From assembly GCA_030424595.1 (NCBI GenBank), contig JAUHWG010000046.1, positions 1 to 57,133 on the forward strand: a stretch of 57,133 bases of DNA, read 5' to 3'. Each line of letters opens with the position of its first letter. The first letter of the stretch is position 1. This document shows positions 9,229-17,403 of the stretch, piece by piece. The translations under genes were made by a program, and so were the position numbers. The notes below the pieces were generated by a model. The model saw only the letters and a list, made by a program, of their open reading frames with translations, was not told the DNA's origin and did no database searches. The DNA comes from Polyangia bacterium. GTDB taxonomy: Bacteria; Myxococcota_A; Polyangia; Nannocystales; Nannocystaceae.

Positions 9229-10698
9229 TCACGGATAGGCTTCATCGCCGAGGTTGACCAGGTACAGGCCGCAGCGTTCTGCGTCACGGACCTTGTAGGC
9301 GATGATGTCCGAGGGGAGAAGGTCGGCCCCCGCGACCCACAGCTGCTCCACGGCGGTGTCGATGATATGCTCGTCGAGAGTGTCGCGGTCGACGACGACG
9401 AGGTCACCGCCGTCCTCGTCGACGTTGACGAGGGTGACAACGCGACCGTCGCTGAGACGCTGGAGATCGTTGGAGGAGCGCCAGGCGAGCGTCTCCTCGT
9501 CGCCGCCGGTGTACGGGATGAGCCGGACCTTGCCGTCAGAGTGGTCGACGACGACGAGCCCGTCCTCCGCGATCTCGACCTTGGCGTACTCCGCGAGGCT
9601 CTCGCTCAGGAGCTTGCGGTCGCCGCTATGCGGATCCGCGAGGCTCACCTCGAGGTCGCCGACGAGCGCCCAACGGCCGTCGGGCACGCGCCCGACCGGA
9701 CGGACGTCGGGATAGACGAAGTGGGCGCCTGTCTCGAGATCGACGAGGATCGTCTGAAAGAGCCCTCCGTCACTGTCATCGAAGTAGATCGCGGCGGTCT
9801 CTGCGTCGATCTCGACGGAGTCGGCGCCCGGAGAGAGGGCGAAGTTCGTCTCGTCCCCGCTCTCGCGGTCGCGGAGGTGCGCCTCGCCGCCGTCGAGCAT
9901 GAGGAGGTAGGACGAGCTGGCGGCGAATTTTGACACCGACGTCGCCACCACCGTCTGGGTGAGATCTTCGAGCTGGACATGAACGAGCGAGCTGTCGCCG
10001 AGCTCGACAAAGAAGAGCTCCTCGTCGAGGACCACCACCTCCCAACCTTGCGCGGCGAGGTCTACGGCTGGAGCGAGGCCCGGCGAGTCCCCGTCCGCGT
10101 AGCGATAATAGGTTGCGCCGTCAAAGTAGGCGCCGTCGCCCCAGTCAAAGACGAGCAGACCCTCGGCTGTGGACAGGCCAGACTGGAAGAGCGAGCCGTA
10201 GCCGCTGGCGAGGGACTTTGGCGGGACGACGCCTGTGGGGTCGAGCGCGAAGAACTCGATCCCGTAGTCGGCGGCTTCGCGGCGAGCGAGGGCGAACTCG
10301 GGCCATGGAGGGGCGAGGAGGGCGTCACCCAAGACCGCATCGGTCAAGAATACCGGGTCGCCGCAGACACGGACGCTCCAGAGAGTGGAGCTTTGGAGGG
10401 GGTCGCCGGGGCTGGCGCCGAGGAGGATGCGATCGCCGATCTTCTTCGGGGCTCCGTACAAGGACTCGTCCGGTTCGATCTCGAGGATGCGAACGGCTCC
10501 AGTCTGGCCGCAGAGGCTTGCGAGCTTCGCGGGCACCGGGGACAAGCCCGTCGATTCGCCGGCCGACTCACCCGTCGTCGCACCCGTCGCCGACGAGGCC
10601 GACGACCCGGGGCCTCCCCCGCAGGCCGACGTGAGGGCGAGCGACGCGAGGACGAGGAGAAGTGGCCGACAGCTTCGATAGGGCGGCCCTCCTCGCAT
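9229..10698 (-). CDS. Lipoprotein, probable beta-propeller
   Basis: 489 residues from the ATG at 10698, which gives a clean signal peptide (MRGGPPYRSCRPLLLVLASL, lipobox LTSAC). The longer frame to 10845 adds 49 residues without features. After a short Ser/Thr/Gly linker the protein is beta-rich with recurring strands such as ILEIEPDESLYG, LTDAVLGDALLA, EVVVLDEELFFVELGDSSLV, VEIDAETAAIYFDDS, GRWALVGDLEVSLAD and LVVVDHSDGKVRLIPYTGGD. This pattern fits a TolB/WD-like propeller, though no single repeat signature is strict. Probably outer-membrane or periplasmic; ligand unknown. Confidence 0.7.
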   Translation of the reverse strand: MRGGPPYRSCRPLLLVLASLALTSACGGGPGSSASSATGATTGESAGESTGLSPVPAKLASLCGQTGAVRILEIEPDESLYGAPKKIGDRILLGASPGDPLQSSTLWSVRVCGDPVFLTDAVLGDALLAPPWPEFALARREAADYGIEFFALDPTGVVPPKSLASGYGSLFQSGLSTAEGLLVFDWGDGAYFDGATYYRYADGDSPGLAPAVDLAAQGWEVVVLDEELFFVELGDSSLVHVQLEDLTQTVVATSVSKFAASSSYLLMLDGGEAHLRDRESGDETNFALSPGADSVEIDAETAAIYFDDSDGGLFQTILVDLETGAHFVYPDVRPVGRVPDGRWALVGDLEVSLADPHSGDRKLLSESLAEYAKVEIAEDGLVVVDHSDGKVRLIPYTGGDEETLAWRSSNDLQRLSDGRVVTLVNVDEDGGDLVVVDRDTLDEHIIDTAVEQLWVAGADLLPSDIIAYKVRDAERCGLYLVNLGDEAYP

Positions 10699-10792
10699 TC
10701 GGTCAGAGTACCACGGGGCGCAGTGCCGAACCGCAGACTCCGGGGCGGATGACCGCCTGACCGCCTCCACTCCACGACAGGCGCAGCCGCGC

Positions 10793-11188
10793 TCATCGTC
10801 GCTCGACTCGGTCATCGCCGTAGAGGATGAAGAACCAAGCTCCATAGACGCTGGCGAGGAGGCAAAGCCCTGTGATCACGGGGACCGACCCTGGAGCGAT
10901 CCGGTGACGCCATAGGGCCGACGAGGCAGCCAAGACGACAAGTCCGTAGCGCAGCCCGAGCAGCACCTTCGAAGACGTCTCAGGGTTGCCTAGCACCCAA
11001 GGACGAATCGTTAGTACAAACGCTACGGCGGCGCCGCAGCTGACGAGCGGCCAGGGCGAACTGCTGTCCACAAGCGTATGGACCGCCAACGCCACCATCA
11101 CAAGCACGACAAAGACCAGGAGGACGATGCTCCGGAGGCCTGCGTTCCTCCGAAGCCGACGGAAGCTCAGCATGGGTTTCAATAGCAC
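10793..11188 (-). CDS. Small four-helix membrane protein
   Basis: 131 residues (a second ATG, MLSFRRLRR, lies seven codons in). It is mostly hydrophobic with four likely membrane helices: SIVLLVFVVLVMVALAV, WPLVSCGAAVAFVLTI, YGLVVLAASSALW and PVITGLCLLASVYGAWFFIL. It starts with a basic N-terminus and ends in a charged tail. No family was recognised. It sits upstream of the propeller lipoprotein on the same strand with about 95 bp between them. Confidence 0.65.
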   Translation of the reverse strand: MLLKPMLSFRRLRRNAGLRSIVLLVFVVLVMVALAVHTLVDSSSPWPLVSCGAAVAFVLTIRPWVLGNPETSSKVLLGLRYGLVVLAASSALWRHRIAPGSVPVITGLCLLASVYGAWFFILYGDDRVERR

Positions 11189-11534
11189 GGTTGATCAGCC
11201 GCTCGGAGCGCGTGGCTTCGGTGTCGGGCGGCGGAGGTCGGTCGCGATGAGCGCTCTGCGATCCGGGGCTCGCGCCCGGGGTTGTCGTATCGCGCCCGTG
11301 CCGGGGCGATACTGACACTAGCCGTCTTGCGCCGGAGTGAGGAGCCCCGCCAAAGGCCTACGTACTGGCCCGCAGCCCGCAGCCCGCGGCCCGCGGCCCG
11401 CAGCCCGTGGCCGGTCGCGGAGGTGCTGGAGCACTGCGTGCCGAGCTCGCCGAGCTCGTCGCCATCGCGGTCGGAGCTCGCGAGCGGCCCGCACCAACGC
11501 CGGATGAGGGGCCGACACCACGTCGGCGACGACG
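11189..11534. other. Intergenic region with heptamer repeat
   Basis: 346 bp without a supported gene. Its main structure is the GCCCGCA heptamer array at 11368-11409. A minus-strand frame (11179-11601) runs across it but overlaps the genes on both sides and is Arg/Ser/Ala-rich, typical of a shadow frame. Confidence 0.5.
11368..11409. repeat. 7-bp tandem repeat (six copies)
   Basis: Six consecutive heptamers: GCCCGCA twice, GCCCGCG twice, GCCCGCA, then GCCCGTG. The sequence lies in the gap between the VanY-type peptidase gene and the small membrane protein gene. It may be simple slippage. Confidence 0.7.
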
Positions 11535-12884
11535 TCAGCCGAGCCGCCGACGACGACCGCCGATGAGGACGAGCATGGCGAGGAGGCTCAGCTCCGACCA
11601 TGGTCTCGGCCCCCGGTCGACGACGCAGCCACAGCCCGCCTCGTCACCATCGTCGAGCCCCTCACCGGTCGCGCCGGCGGTGGAGGCATCGGCGCTCTCG
11701 GTCGTGTCAGCGCTGGTCGAGCCGTCCGAGGTGGTGTTCTCGCCAGCGGTCTCGCCAGCGGTCTCGCCAGCGGTCTCGCCAGCGGTCTCGCCCGCGGTCT
11801 CGCCCGCGGTCTCGCCAGTCCCGTCGCCGGTGCCTGTCGATGTGCTCGATGTGCTCTCCTCGGGCGGCGCTGGCTCGACGACGAGGACGTTGAGCGCGAG
11901 GGTGTCCTCGGCGAACCACGAGATCTGATCCTCGCCCTCGTTGACCAGGCTAAAGTGCTGGACGAAGGATCCGGGCTCGTTTCCGCGGATCACCAGGTTG
12001 AAGCGGCCGACCTCGCCGGAGGCGGTCGGGCTCTCGACTCGGGCCGCCCGCGTCGGCGCCGGCCAGCTCGCGTCGGCGAGCGGCGAGGGCTCGTCGGGTG
12101 AGGTCGCGAGCATCGTCGTCGGGCCCCACGACGCCTTGCCGACGTTCTCGAGCTCGAGCCAGCCGCTCCGGGTCTCGCCGACCTCGAGGAGGATAGGCGG
12201 GGCCTCCTGGCTCGGGAAGGACTGGCCCTCGGGATCGCCCGCGAAGAGGGGGATACCGCAGGGTCCATCCTGGGGCGGGCCGCCGCCCCACCACTCGTAG
12301 TGCCAGTCCTCCTTGGGGACGGTCCGGGCAAAGCCCCACTCGTCCGCATGGTTCTCGAGCCACTTCTTCACCGAGGACACGCCGGTGTTGAGGTCGAGCG
12401 CGTGCCCGCTCTGGTGGTTGGAGTAGCCGGGCTTCGCCGCGAGGTTGCAGTTGTTGCAATTGCAGTTGATGTAGCAGTTGTAGAGCTCCTGCTGCTTGGC
12501 CATGGTCCGAAAGCCGCTGACGATGGCGATACCGACCCCGTCGGCGGCGGCGGCCTGCTGCATCGCGTAGTAGGCGTTGGCGGTGTCGACCTCCACCGGC
12601 TTGCCATCGACCGTGACCACCGTGATCGCGAAGGGGTCGCCCTTCACGTAGCCGGTGTCTTGCTTCTCCGCGCAATTGATCGCCGGGAGCGCCCCCGGCG
12701 CGACGACCTTGAAGTACTCGGGGCCCTCAGGCTCGACCTCGGGCGTCGGCTCGACACCGCTCTCCAAGGCCCTCTGGGCGAGCTCGTCGGGGGGTCCGTC
12801 ATCGCAGGCTGCTCCGAGGGCGCCGAGCAGGAGCACCGAGACCAGGGCCGGGCGGAGAGGAGGGCGGGCGGGGTGAGGCAGCAT
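11535..12884 (-). CDS. VanY-type D,D-carboxypeptidase with NBR1-like Ig domain and MYXO-CTERM-like tail
   Basis: 449 residues from the ATG at 12884; an in-frame GTG lies at 12896. Signal peptide with lipobox GALGAAC. The M15B peptidase domain (about residues 55-205) has SNHQSGHALD (zinc ligands H157 and D164) and EDWHYEW (catalytic E192, ligand H195). A Cys-rich insert CYINCNCNNCN precedes the zinc site. Next comes an Ig-like domain of the NBR1 type (PILLEVGETRSGWLELENVG ... SFVQHFSLVNEG), then a (GETA)n/Ser/Thr linker. The tail GCGCVVDRG...PWSELSLLAMLVLIG ending in RRRR fits a MYXO-CTERM sorting signal. Expected to trim D-Ala-D-Ala in the envelope. Having both a lipobox-like site and a C-terminal sorting tail is odd. 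Confidence 0.88.
   Translation of the reverse strand: MLPHPARPPLRPALVSVLLLGALGAACDDGPPDELAQRALESGVEPTPEVEPEGPEYFKVVAPGALPAINCAEKQDTGYVKGDPFAITVVTVDGKPVEVDTANAYYAMQQAAAADGVGIAIVSGFRTMAKQQELYNCYINCNCNNCNLAAKPGYSNHQSGHALDLNTGVSSVKKWLENHADEWGFARTVPKEDWHYEWWGGGPPQDGPCGIPLFAGDPEGQSFPSQEAPPILLEVGETRSGWLELENVGKASWGPTTMLATSPDEPSPLADASWPAPTRAARVESPTASGEVGRFNLVIRGNEPGSFVQHFSLVNEGEDQISWFAEDTLALNVLVVEPAPPEESTSSTSTGTGDGTGETAGETAGETAGETAGETAGETAGENTTSDGSTSADTTESADASTAGATGEGLDDGDEAGCGCVVDRGPRPWSELSLLAMLVLIGGRRRRLG
11737..11820 (-). repeat. 12-bp coding repeat (seven copies)
   Basis: Seven copies of a 12-bp unit (GTCTCGCCAGCG on the plus strand) encode the (T-A-G-E)n linker between the Ig-like domain and the sorting tail of the VanY-type protein. 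Copy number is probably variable between strains. Confidence 0.85.
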
Positions 12885-12963
12885 GTTTGACCGCACTCTG
12901 GACCACTAGCCGGTGGTGCGAAATTGAGCAAGCGGCTACTTTGCAGGCGCTATTTGTAGCAAT

Positions 12964-12997
12964 GAGCCTCACAGGCAAGTCACCCCTGATGAGGCTC
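12964..12997. other. Hairpin in a divergent intergenic region
   Basis: GAGCCTCA (12964-12971) and TGAGGCTC (12990-12997) form a perfect 8-bp stem around an 18-base loop. It lies in the 245-bp gap between the divergent VanY-type and six-repeat lipoprotein genes. It could be a leader structure or protein-binding site; nothing identifies a ligand. Confidence 0.35.
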
Positions 12998-13129
12998 GCG
13001 CCGAGATCTGCGCGGCAATGCGCGAGCCCAGGGCAGGGTCGGCGGTGGTGCGGCCGATTGGCCGTCGATCACTGAGATGCAGGCCTCGATTGCCAAGATC
13101 ATGAAGATGCGGGCATCCTATGGCCCATA

Positions 13130-15256
13130 ATGTTCGTAAATTACTTTGATAGAGAGCCCCGCTCCAACGGGGCAGGACCCCACCATGCGTACGGGGGGCC
13201 ATGGCGAGGCCGCGAGCGGGCCCTCGGCTGTGGATGGCTCGTCGGGACGCTCGCATTGCTGCTGGGAGCGTGCTCTGGAGACGACCAGGGCGCGGGGCTC
13301 AGCGGGACGGACGCGTCCGCGGCGAGCTCGGCGGGTGGTAGCGACGGTTCTACATCGGGTGGGACCACGGGACCGCTCTCAGAGAGCGACTCGGCGTCGG
13401 ACCCGAACACTTCGATGACGTCGGACCCGACGGGACCGAGCTCGACGGGACCGACGACCGACACTGACACCGGACCCGGCGAAGACAATTGCTATGATGA
13501 TCCCGACGCTCCGTGCTGTGGGGTGTCCGACCAATGGCCTCAGGAGCTTAAGTCCCACAAGGTGATGCTCAACGTGACCGTGAACGGGGAGCCCTACGAG
13601 GGCTCCGCCTACGACGACGCGGATGTCTATCTGGTGAACATCGGGACCGGCGATCGGGCGCACCTCGGCCGAGTCAGCGCCGGGCAGCTCGTCGGGGATG
13701 TGTTGGCCGGGACGTACCGCGTGTCCTACGAGGCCCGCCCGGGGGCACTCCTGGCGCCGATCAACCGCCGAGCGGTCATCGGCGATCCGTTGGTCGTCAA
13801 CGCTGACAGCGAGTCACCGACGCAGATCGACATCGTCAGCATCGACGTCGAGCTCGACCTCAAGATCAACGGGGAGGATCCGGTCCTGAGCCCCTACGAT
13901 GACGCTCTGATCTCGGTGAGCTTCGAGGACGGAGCGGAGCGGACGACCTTCGGCAAGACCTCGCAGGCGGTGAACGGGACGATCTCGGCGAGGCTCATCG
14001 AGGGCAGCTACGAGTTCTTCTATGAGTCTGAGGACCGCGGGGTGACGATGCCCTACAACTCCCTGGCGCGGCTCGACGAGCGGACCTTCACCAAGGGGAT
14101 GATGGGGACAGACGACGATCTTTCGGCGTCGCTCGCGATCGACGTGCCGGTGGTGACGATGACGGGGACGATCGACTTTGACGGGATCGCGCCGCCGAAG
14201 TCTCCCTTCGATCACGGTCATATCTACCTCCGCGACCGCCTGACCGAGTCGGTGACCGAGATCGCCGACACGATGGACGGGGTGATCGCTGCGGTGCCTG
14301 TGATCGCCAGCGCCGAGTACGATCTCTTCTACGGCGTGGACACGGTCGGCGCCGCCGCTCCGGCGAACCGCTGGGGTCGGCTGAACACCGCGCTTATCCT
14401 CGGGTCGGAGGCGGCGCTCAGCGGAGAGCAGCTCGCGGCGCTGACAGAGCTCTCCTTGCCGATCATGTCGGTCGAGGGGGAGATCACGGTCGACGGCGAG
14501 AGCAAGCCGGTCGACCCCGAGAACCGCGGAGAGCTGCTCGTCGGCGCCGCCGGAGGCGATCGCGGCGACCTCGGCGATGTCTCGCTCGGGATCAAGTCGA
14601 ACCTCCTGAGGGGGGACTACGATGTCTTCTTCCGTCACGACGTGAGCGACGGCGGACTGCCGGCGAACACCTTCGGGCAGGTGAGCGGGGAGGCGGTCAA
14701 GGCGGAGAGCATGCTGCCGTTGGCGGTCGACGTGAAGACGACCGAGCTCCAAGGGTCGATCAAGATCGGCGGGGCGGCCCCGCCTCTGAGCGTCTACGAC
14801 GACGGTGAGATCTACCTGCGCAACGCCGCGGGGGACCGGGTCTTCTTGGGGCGGACGCGGGCCGGCCTCTACAGCCGGCGGGTCGTCGAGGGGACCTACG
14901 ATGTCTACTACGCCGTGGTGAACACCCAGGGTGGTGTGCCGGCGAACGGCGAGACCCTCATCGCCGAGGGCTTGGTGATCGCCGGCGCGGACCAGACCGT
15001 TGACATCGAGATCGATGTGGTGACCTTCGGCGGCTCGAACCTGCCTAAGCTGCCGATGGACTCCGGCAAGGCGCGCTTCTTTCTCCGCAACGTCAAGACC
15101 AACGACGAGGTGTTCGTCGGCAAGGCGGGGGAGATGGCCCAGATCATGGTGCTCAAGGGGTCCTACCAGCTGATCTACCGGGTGGAGACGCTCGGGATCG
15201 GGACGCCGCAGAATGACGGGGCTGTGCTCGCCTGCTACTCCAGCGAGGACAAGTAG
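13130..15256 (+). CDS. Six-repeat beta-sandwich-like lipoprotein (paralogue 2)
   Basis: 708 residues, a paralogue of the protein at 5471-7516. The only in-frame start is the ATG at 13130, which gives a long N-region before the hydrophobic core and lipobox (TLALLLGAC). A -10-like CATAAT overlaps this ATG, so the true start is uncertain. A Ser/Thr/Gly/Pro linker, then CCGVSDQWP and six ~90-residue repeats follow in the same order as in paralogue 1. Repeat five (SVYDDGEIYLRNAAGDRVFL ... RRVVEG.YDVYYAVVN.QGG) is almost identical between the two. Probably surface-exposed; the Asp-rich loops may bind calcium. No catalytic motif. Confidence 0.78.
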   Translation: MFVNYFDREPRSNGAGPHHAYGGPWRGRERALGCGWLVGTLALLLGACSGDDQGAGLSGTDASAASSAGGSDGSTSGGTTGPLSESDSASDPNTSMTSDPTGPSSTGPTTDTDTGPGEDNCYDDPDAPCCGVSDQWPQELKSHKVMLNVTVNGEPYEGSAYDDADVYLVNIGTGDRAHLGRVSAGQLVGDVLAGTYRVSYEARPGALLAPINRRAVIGDPLVVNADSESPTQIDIVSIDVELDLKINGEDPVLSPYDDALISVSFEDGAERTTFGKTSQAVNGTISARLIEGSYEFFYESEDRGVTMPYNSLARLDERTFTKGMMGTDDDLSASLAIDVPVVTMTGTIDFDGIAPPKSPFDHGHIYLRDRLTESVTEIADTMDGVIAAVPVIASAEYDLFYGVDTVGAAAPANRWGRLNTALILGSEAALSGEQLAALTELSLPIMSVEGEITVDGESKPVDPENRGELLVGAAGGDRGDLGDVSLGIKSNLLRGDYDVFFRHDVSDGGLPANTFGQVSGEAVKAESMLPLAVDVKTTELQGSIKIGGAAPPLSVYDDGEIYLRNAAGDRVFLGRTRAGLYSRRVVEGTYDVYYAVVNTQGGVPANGETLIAEGLVIAGADQTVDIEIDVVTFGGSNLPKLPMDSGKARFFLRNVKTNDEVFVGKAGEMAQIMVLKGSYQLIYRVETLGIGTPQNDGAVLACYSSEDK

Positions 15257-15366
15257 CCCCGTCAGAGGAGCCCGTGCTCGCGGCGTGGGCTCGGGTTCGG
15301 GCGCGGGCGCGGCTTCGTATCGTCGGCGTATGGTCTGGCCGATGGGGCAGCCCCCCACTCGGCCGC

Positions 15367-16083
15367 TCAGCCCTTCTTGCGGGGCTTGAGGGTGGCGAAG
15401 CCAGACTTCTGCTGGCGTGAGGCGAAGAGGAGGAAGGCGATCGCGGTGATCACCGCGATGCTGATCCACAGGACGCCCCAGAAGGTCGTCGAGATCCCCG
15501 TGACCTCGGCGAGCATCGCCGCGTCCGAGCGCAGCCCGGGGCGGTCGAGGATGTCGCTCTTGATGTCGAGCACCGCGTAGAGGCAGCTCGTGAGGCCGAT
15601 CAGGCGGAGCACCAGATCGCAGACCCGCTCGGAGAGCTTGAGGCCGATGAGGAGGAGGGCGAGGCTGCTGGCGACGCCAAAGCCGAAGCCGAAGCTGGCG
15701 AAGGGTCGGACGAAGGTGACGGTGACGCAGAGGAGGAGGCCGCCGAGGATGACCGCGATCGTCCGATCCCAGCGGGTTCGGGCGGCGAGGCTGAGGATCA
15801 CGCCGCCCCAGACGAGCGAGCCGAGGTAGCCGGCGCTGAGGGTGAGGAAGCGGGAGCCGCCGCGGGTGATGCAGTGGCCGCCCTGCTCGGCGACGACCTG
15901 GATCTCGACGACCTCGCCGCCGGTCATGATCGCCATCAGACCGTGGCTGAGCTCGTGGAAGAAGACGACGAGGATCTTCAGCGGGTAGACGACCGGGGTC
16001 TCCCAGAGAACGCCGACGACGGCCGCGAGGCCGAGCAGGAGGATCACGCTCTGCCAGTCGATGCTCGTCTTGAGGCGGCTCAT
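15367..16083 (-). CDS. M50B-like membrane zinc metallopeptidase
   Basis: 238 residues with about six hydrophobic helices. HELSH at residues 43-47 in the second helix is the HExxH zinc motif of site-2-protease-type enzymes. The sequence around it (VVYPLKILVVFFHELSHGLM) and the following MTGGEVVEI...GG...LTLSAGYLGS match the M50B-like group, which resembles plant and bacterial proteins annotated only as peptidase M50B-like. A clear LDG motif is not present, so the third zinc ligand is uncertain. Likely inner membrane; substrate unknown. Divergent from the radical SAM gene. Confidence 0.85.
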   Translation of the reverse strand: MSRLKTSIDWQSVILLLGLAAVVGVLWETPVVYPLKILVVFFHELSHGLMAIMTGGEVVEIQVVAEQGGHCITRGGSRFLTLSAGYLGSLVWGGVILSLAARTRWDRTIAVILGGLLLCVTVTFVRPFASFGFGFGVASSLALLLIGLKLSERVCDLVLRLIGLTSCLYAVLDIKSDILDRPGLRSDAAMLAEVTGISTTFWGVLWISIAVITAIAFLLFASRQQKSGFATLKPRKKG

Positions 16084-16182
16084 GGAGGCCGAGTATAGCG
16101 GCCCGACGCAGGCAGGCCAGGGGAGGCGCGGGGTCGCGCCGCTATCTCTGCGGCGCAGCGGCGGCTATGCTCGCCCTGGCGC

Positions 16183-17358
16183 ATGGCCAACATCGGCTAC
16201 ATCCAGGTGGTCCGCCACTGCAACCACTTCTGCGGGTTCTGCTCGAACCCGACGACCCCCTACACCCACGACCTCGCGTCGATGCGCCTCCTCGTCGACG
16301 ATCTCGTCGAGCGCGGCTACTACGGGGTGGTGATGACCGGCGGCGAGCCGACCCTCCACGCGGAGCTCCCCGAGATCATCGCCTACGCGAGCGAGCGCGG
16401 CCTCCATGTCCGGATGATCACCAACGGCTGGCGCCTCGCGGACCGGAGCTTCGCCGCCGAGCTCGGGCGGGCGGGCCTCCGCCTGGTCCACGTCTCGATC
16501 TACTCCGTCCGGCCCGAGATCGAGGCCCAGCTCCGCGGGGTCGAGGGGACCCTGGAGAAGGCCTTCGCGGCGCTCGACAACGCCGCGGCCGCGGGCGTCG
16601 AGGTCAACATCAACTCGGTGATCAACCGCCTGAACTCCGACCACCTCGACGCCAACGTCCGCTACTTCACCGAGCACCACCCGCAGGTCCGCCACTTCGT
16701 CTGGAACAACCTCGATCCGTCGATGGGGCGGGCCGAGGTCAACCAAGAGCGCTTTGTCCCGCGCCTCGCCGAGTTCGAGCTCTCGCTGCACCGAGCGCTC
16801 CGTCATCTCCACCGATCCGGGCGGACCTTCCGCGTCGAGCGGGTGCCGCTGTGCTACATGACCGAGTTCGCCTGGGCGAGCACCGAGACCCGCAAGATCA
16901 TCAAGGGCGAGGAGCGGGTGGTCCACTTCCTCGACGACAAGCAGACGGTCCGTCAGACCGCCTGGGGGCATGTCTACGCCGAGGGCTGTGAGGTCTGCTC
17001 GCTGCGGCCTGTCTGCGGCGGCCTCTTTGATCAGGGCGGCGCCTACGATCCGGGCGAGCTCCACCCCGTCTTTGTCGACCACGAGGCGATCGTCGCGGCG
17101 GTGCTCGGCGATCCGGGGGATCCCTCCTTTCACGGGGTGAGCTTGGCCCAGTGGCGCGAGGAGTTCGCCGGTCGCAGAAGCCCTGAGCCGGTCCCTCGGG
17201 CGCGCGAGACGATGAAAGAGGGGCTCATCCCCGTAGGCCGGATCACCGAGCGCGGGCGCCGGCTGCTGGCGGCGAAGCGCCGCGCCGAGGCGGTCAAGGC
17301 CGAACGGCTCGGGGTGGCGGTCGAGCGCGGGGCGGAGAACCCCGCCTCAGACACCTGA
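16183..17358 (+). CDS. Radical SAM protein with auxiliary Cys cluster
   Basis: 391 residues. CNHFCGFC (C13, C17, C20) is the CX3CX2C motif for the SAM-cleaving 4Fe-4S cluster. GGEPTLH is the SAM-binding GGE motif, followed by the usual (beta/alpha) pattern (HVRMITNGW, LVHVSIYS, VNINSVINRL). Near residues 266-280, GCEVCSLRPVCGG looks like the Cys set of a SPASM-type auxiliary cluster. The C-terminal ~90 residues are basic and helical. Proteins of this shape modify peptides or small molecules; no precursor peptide gene is visible next to it, so the substrate is unknown. Confidence 0.87.
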   Translation: MANIGYIQVVRHCNHFCGFCSNPTTPYTHDLASMRLLVDDLVERGYYGVVMTGGEPTLHAELPEIIAYASERGLHVRMITNGWRLADRSFAAELGRAGLRLVHVSIYSVRPEIEAQLRGVEGTLEKAFAALDNAAAAGVEVNINSVINRLNSDHLDANVRYFTEHHPQVRHFVWNNLDPSMGRAEVNQERFVPRLAEFELSLHRALRHLHRSGRTFRVERVPLCYMTEFAWASTETRKIIKGEERVVHFLDDKQTVRQTAWGHVYAEGCEVCSLRPVCGGLFDQGGAYDPGELHPVFVDHEAIVAAVLGDPGDPSFHGVSLAQWREEFAGRRSPEPVPRARETMKEGLIPVGRITERGRRLLAAKRRAEAVKAERLGVAVERGAENPASDT

Positions 17359-17403
17359 CGGAGCCGCTCCGATCGCGGTCGACACGCCCGACCGGCTGGT
17401 ACG

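Noticed and set aside
11179..11601. Minus-strand ORF with GLRAAGR repeats
   Set aside because: It overlaps genes at both ends; its repeats come from the GCCCGCA heptamer array.
13106..13130. CATAAT as a firm promoter for the second six-repeat lipoprotein
   Set aside because: It overlaps the only available start codon, so it cannot be its -10 unless the start is wrong; left as a note in that gene.
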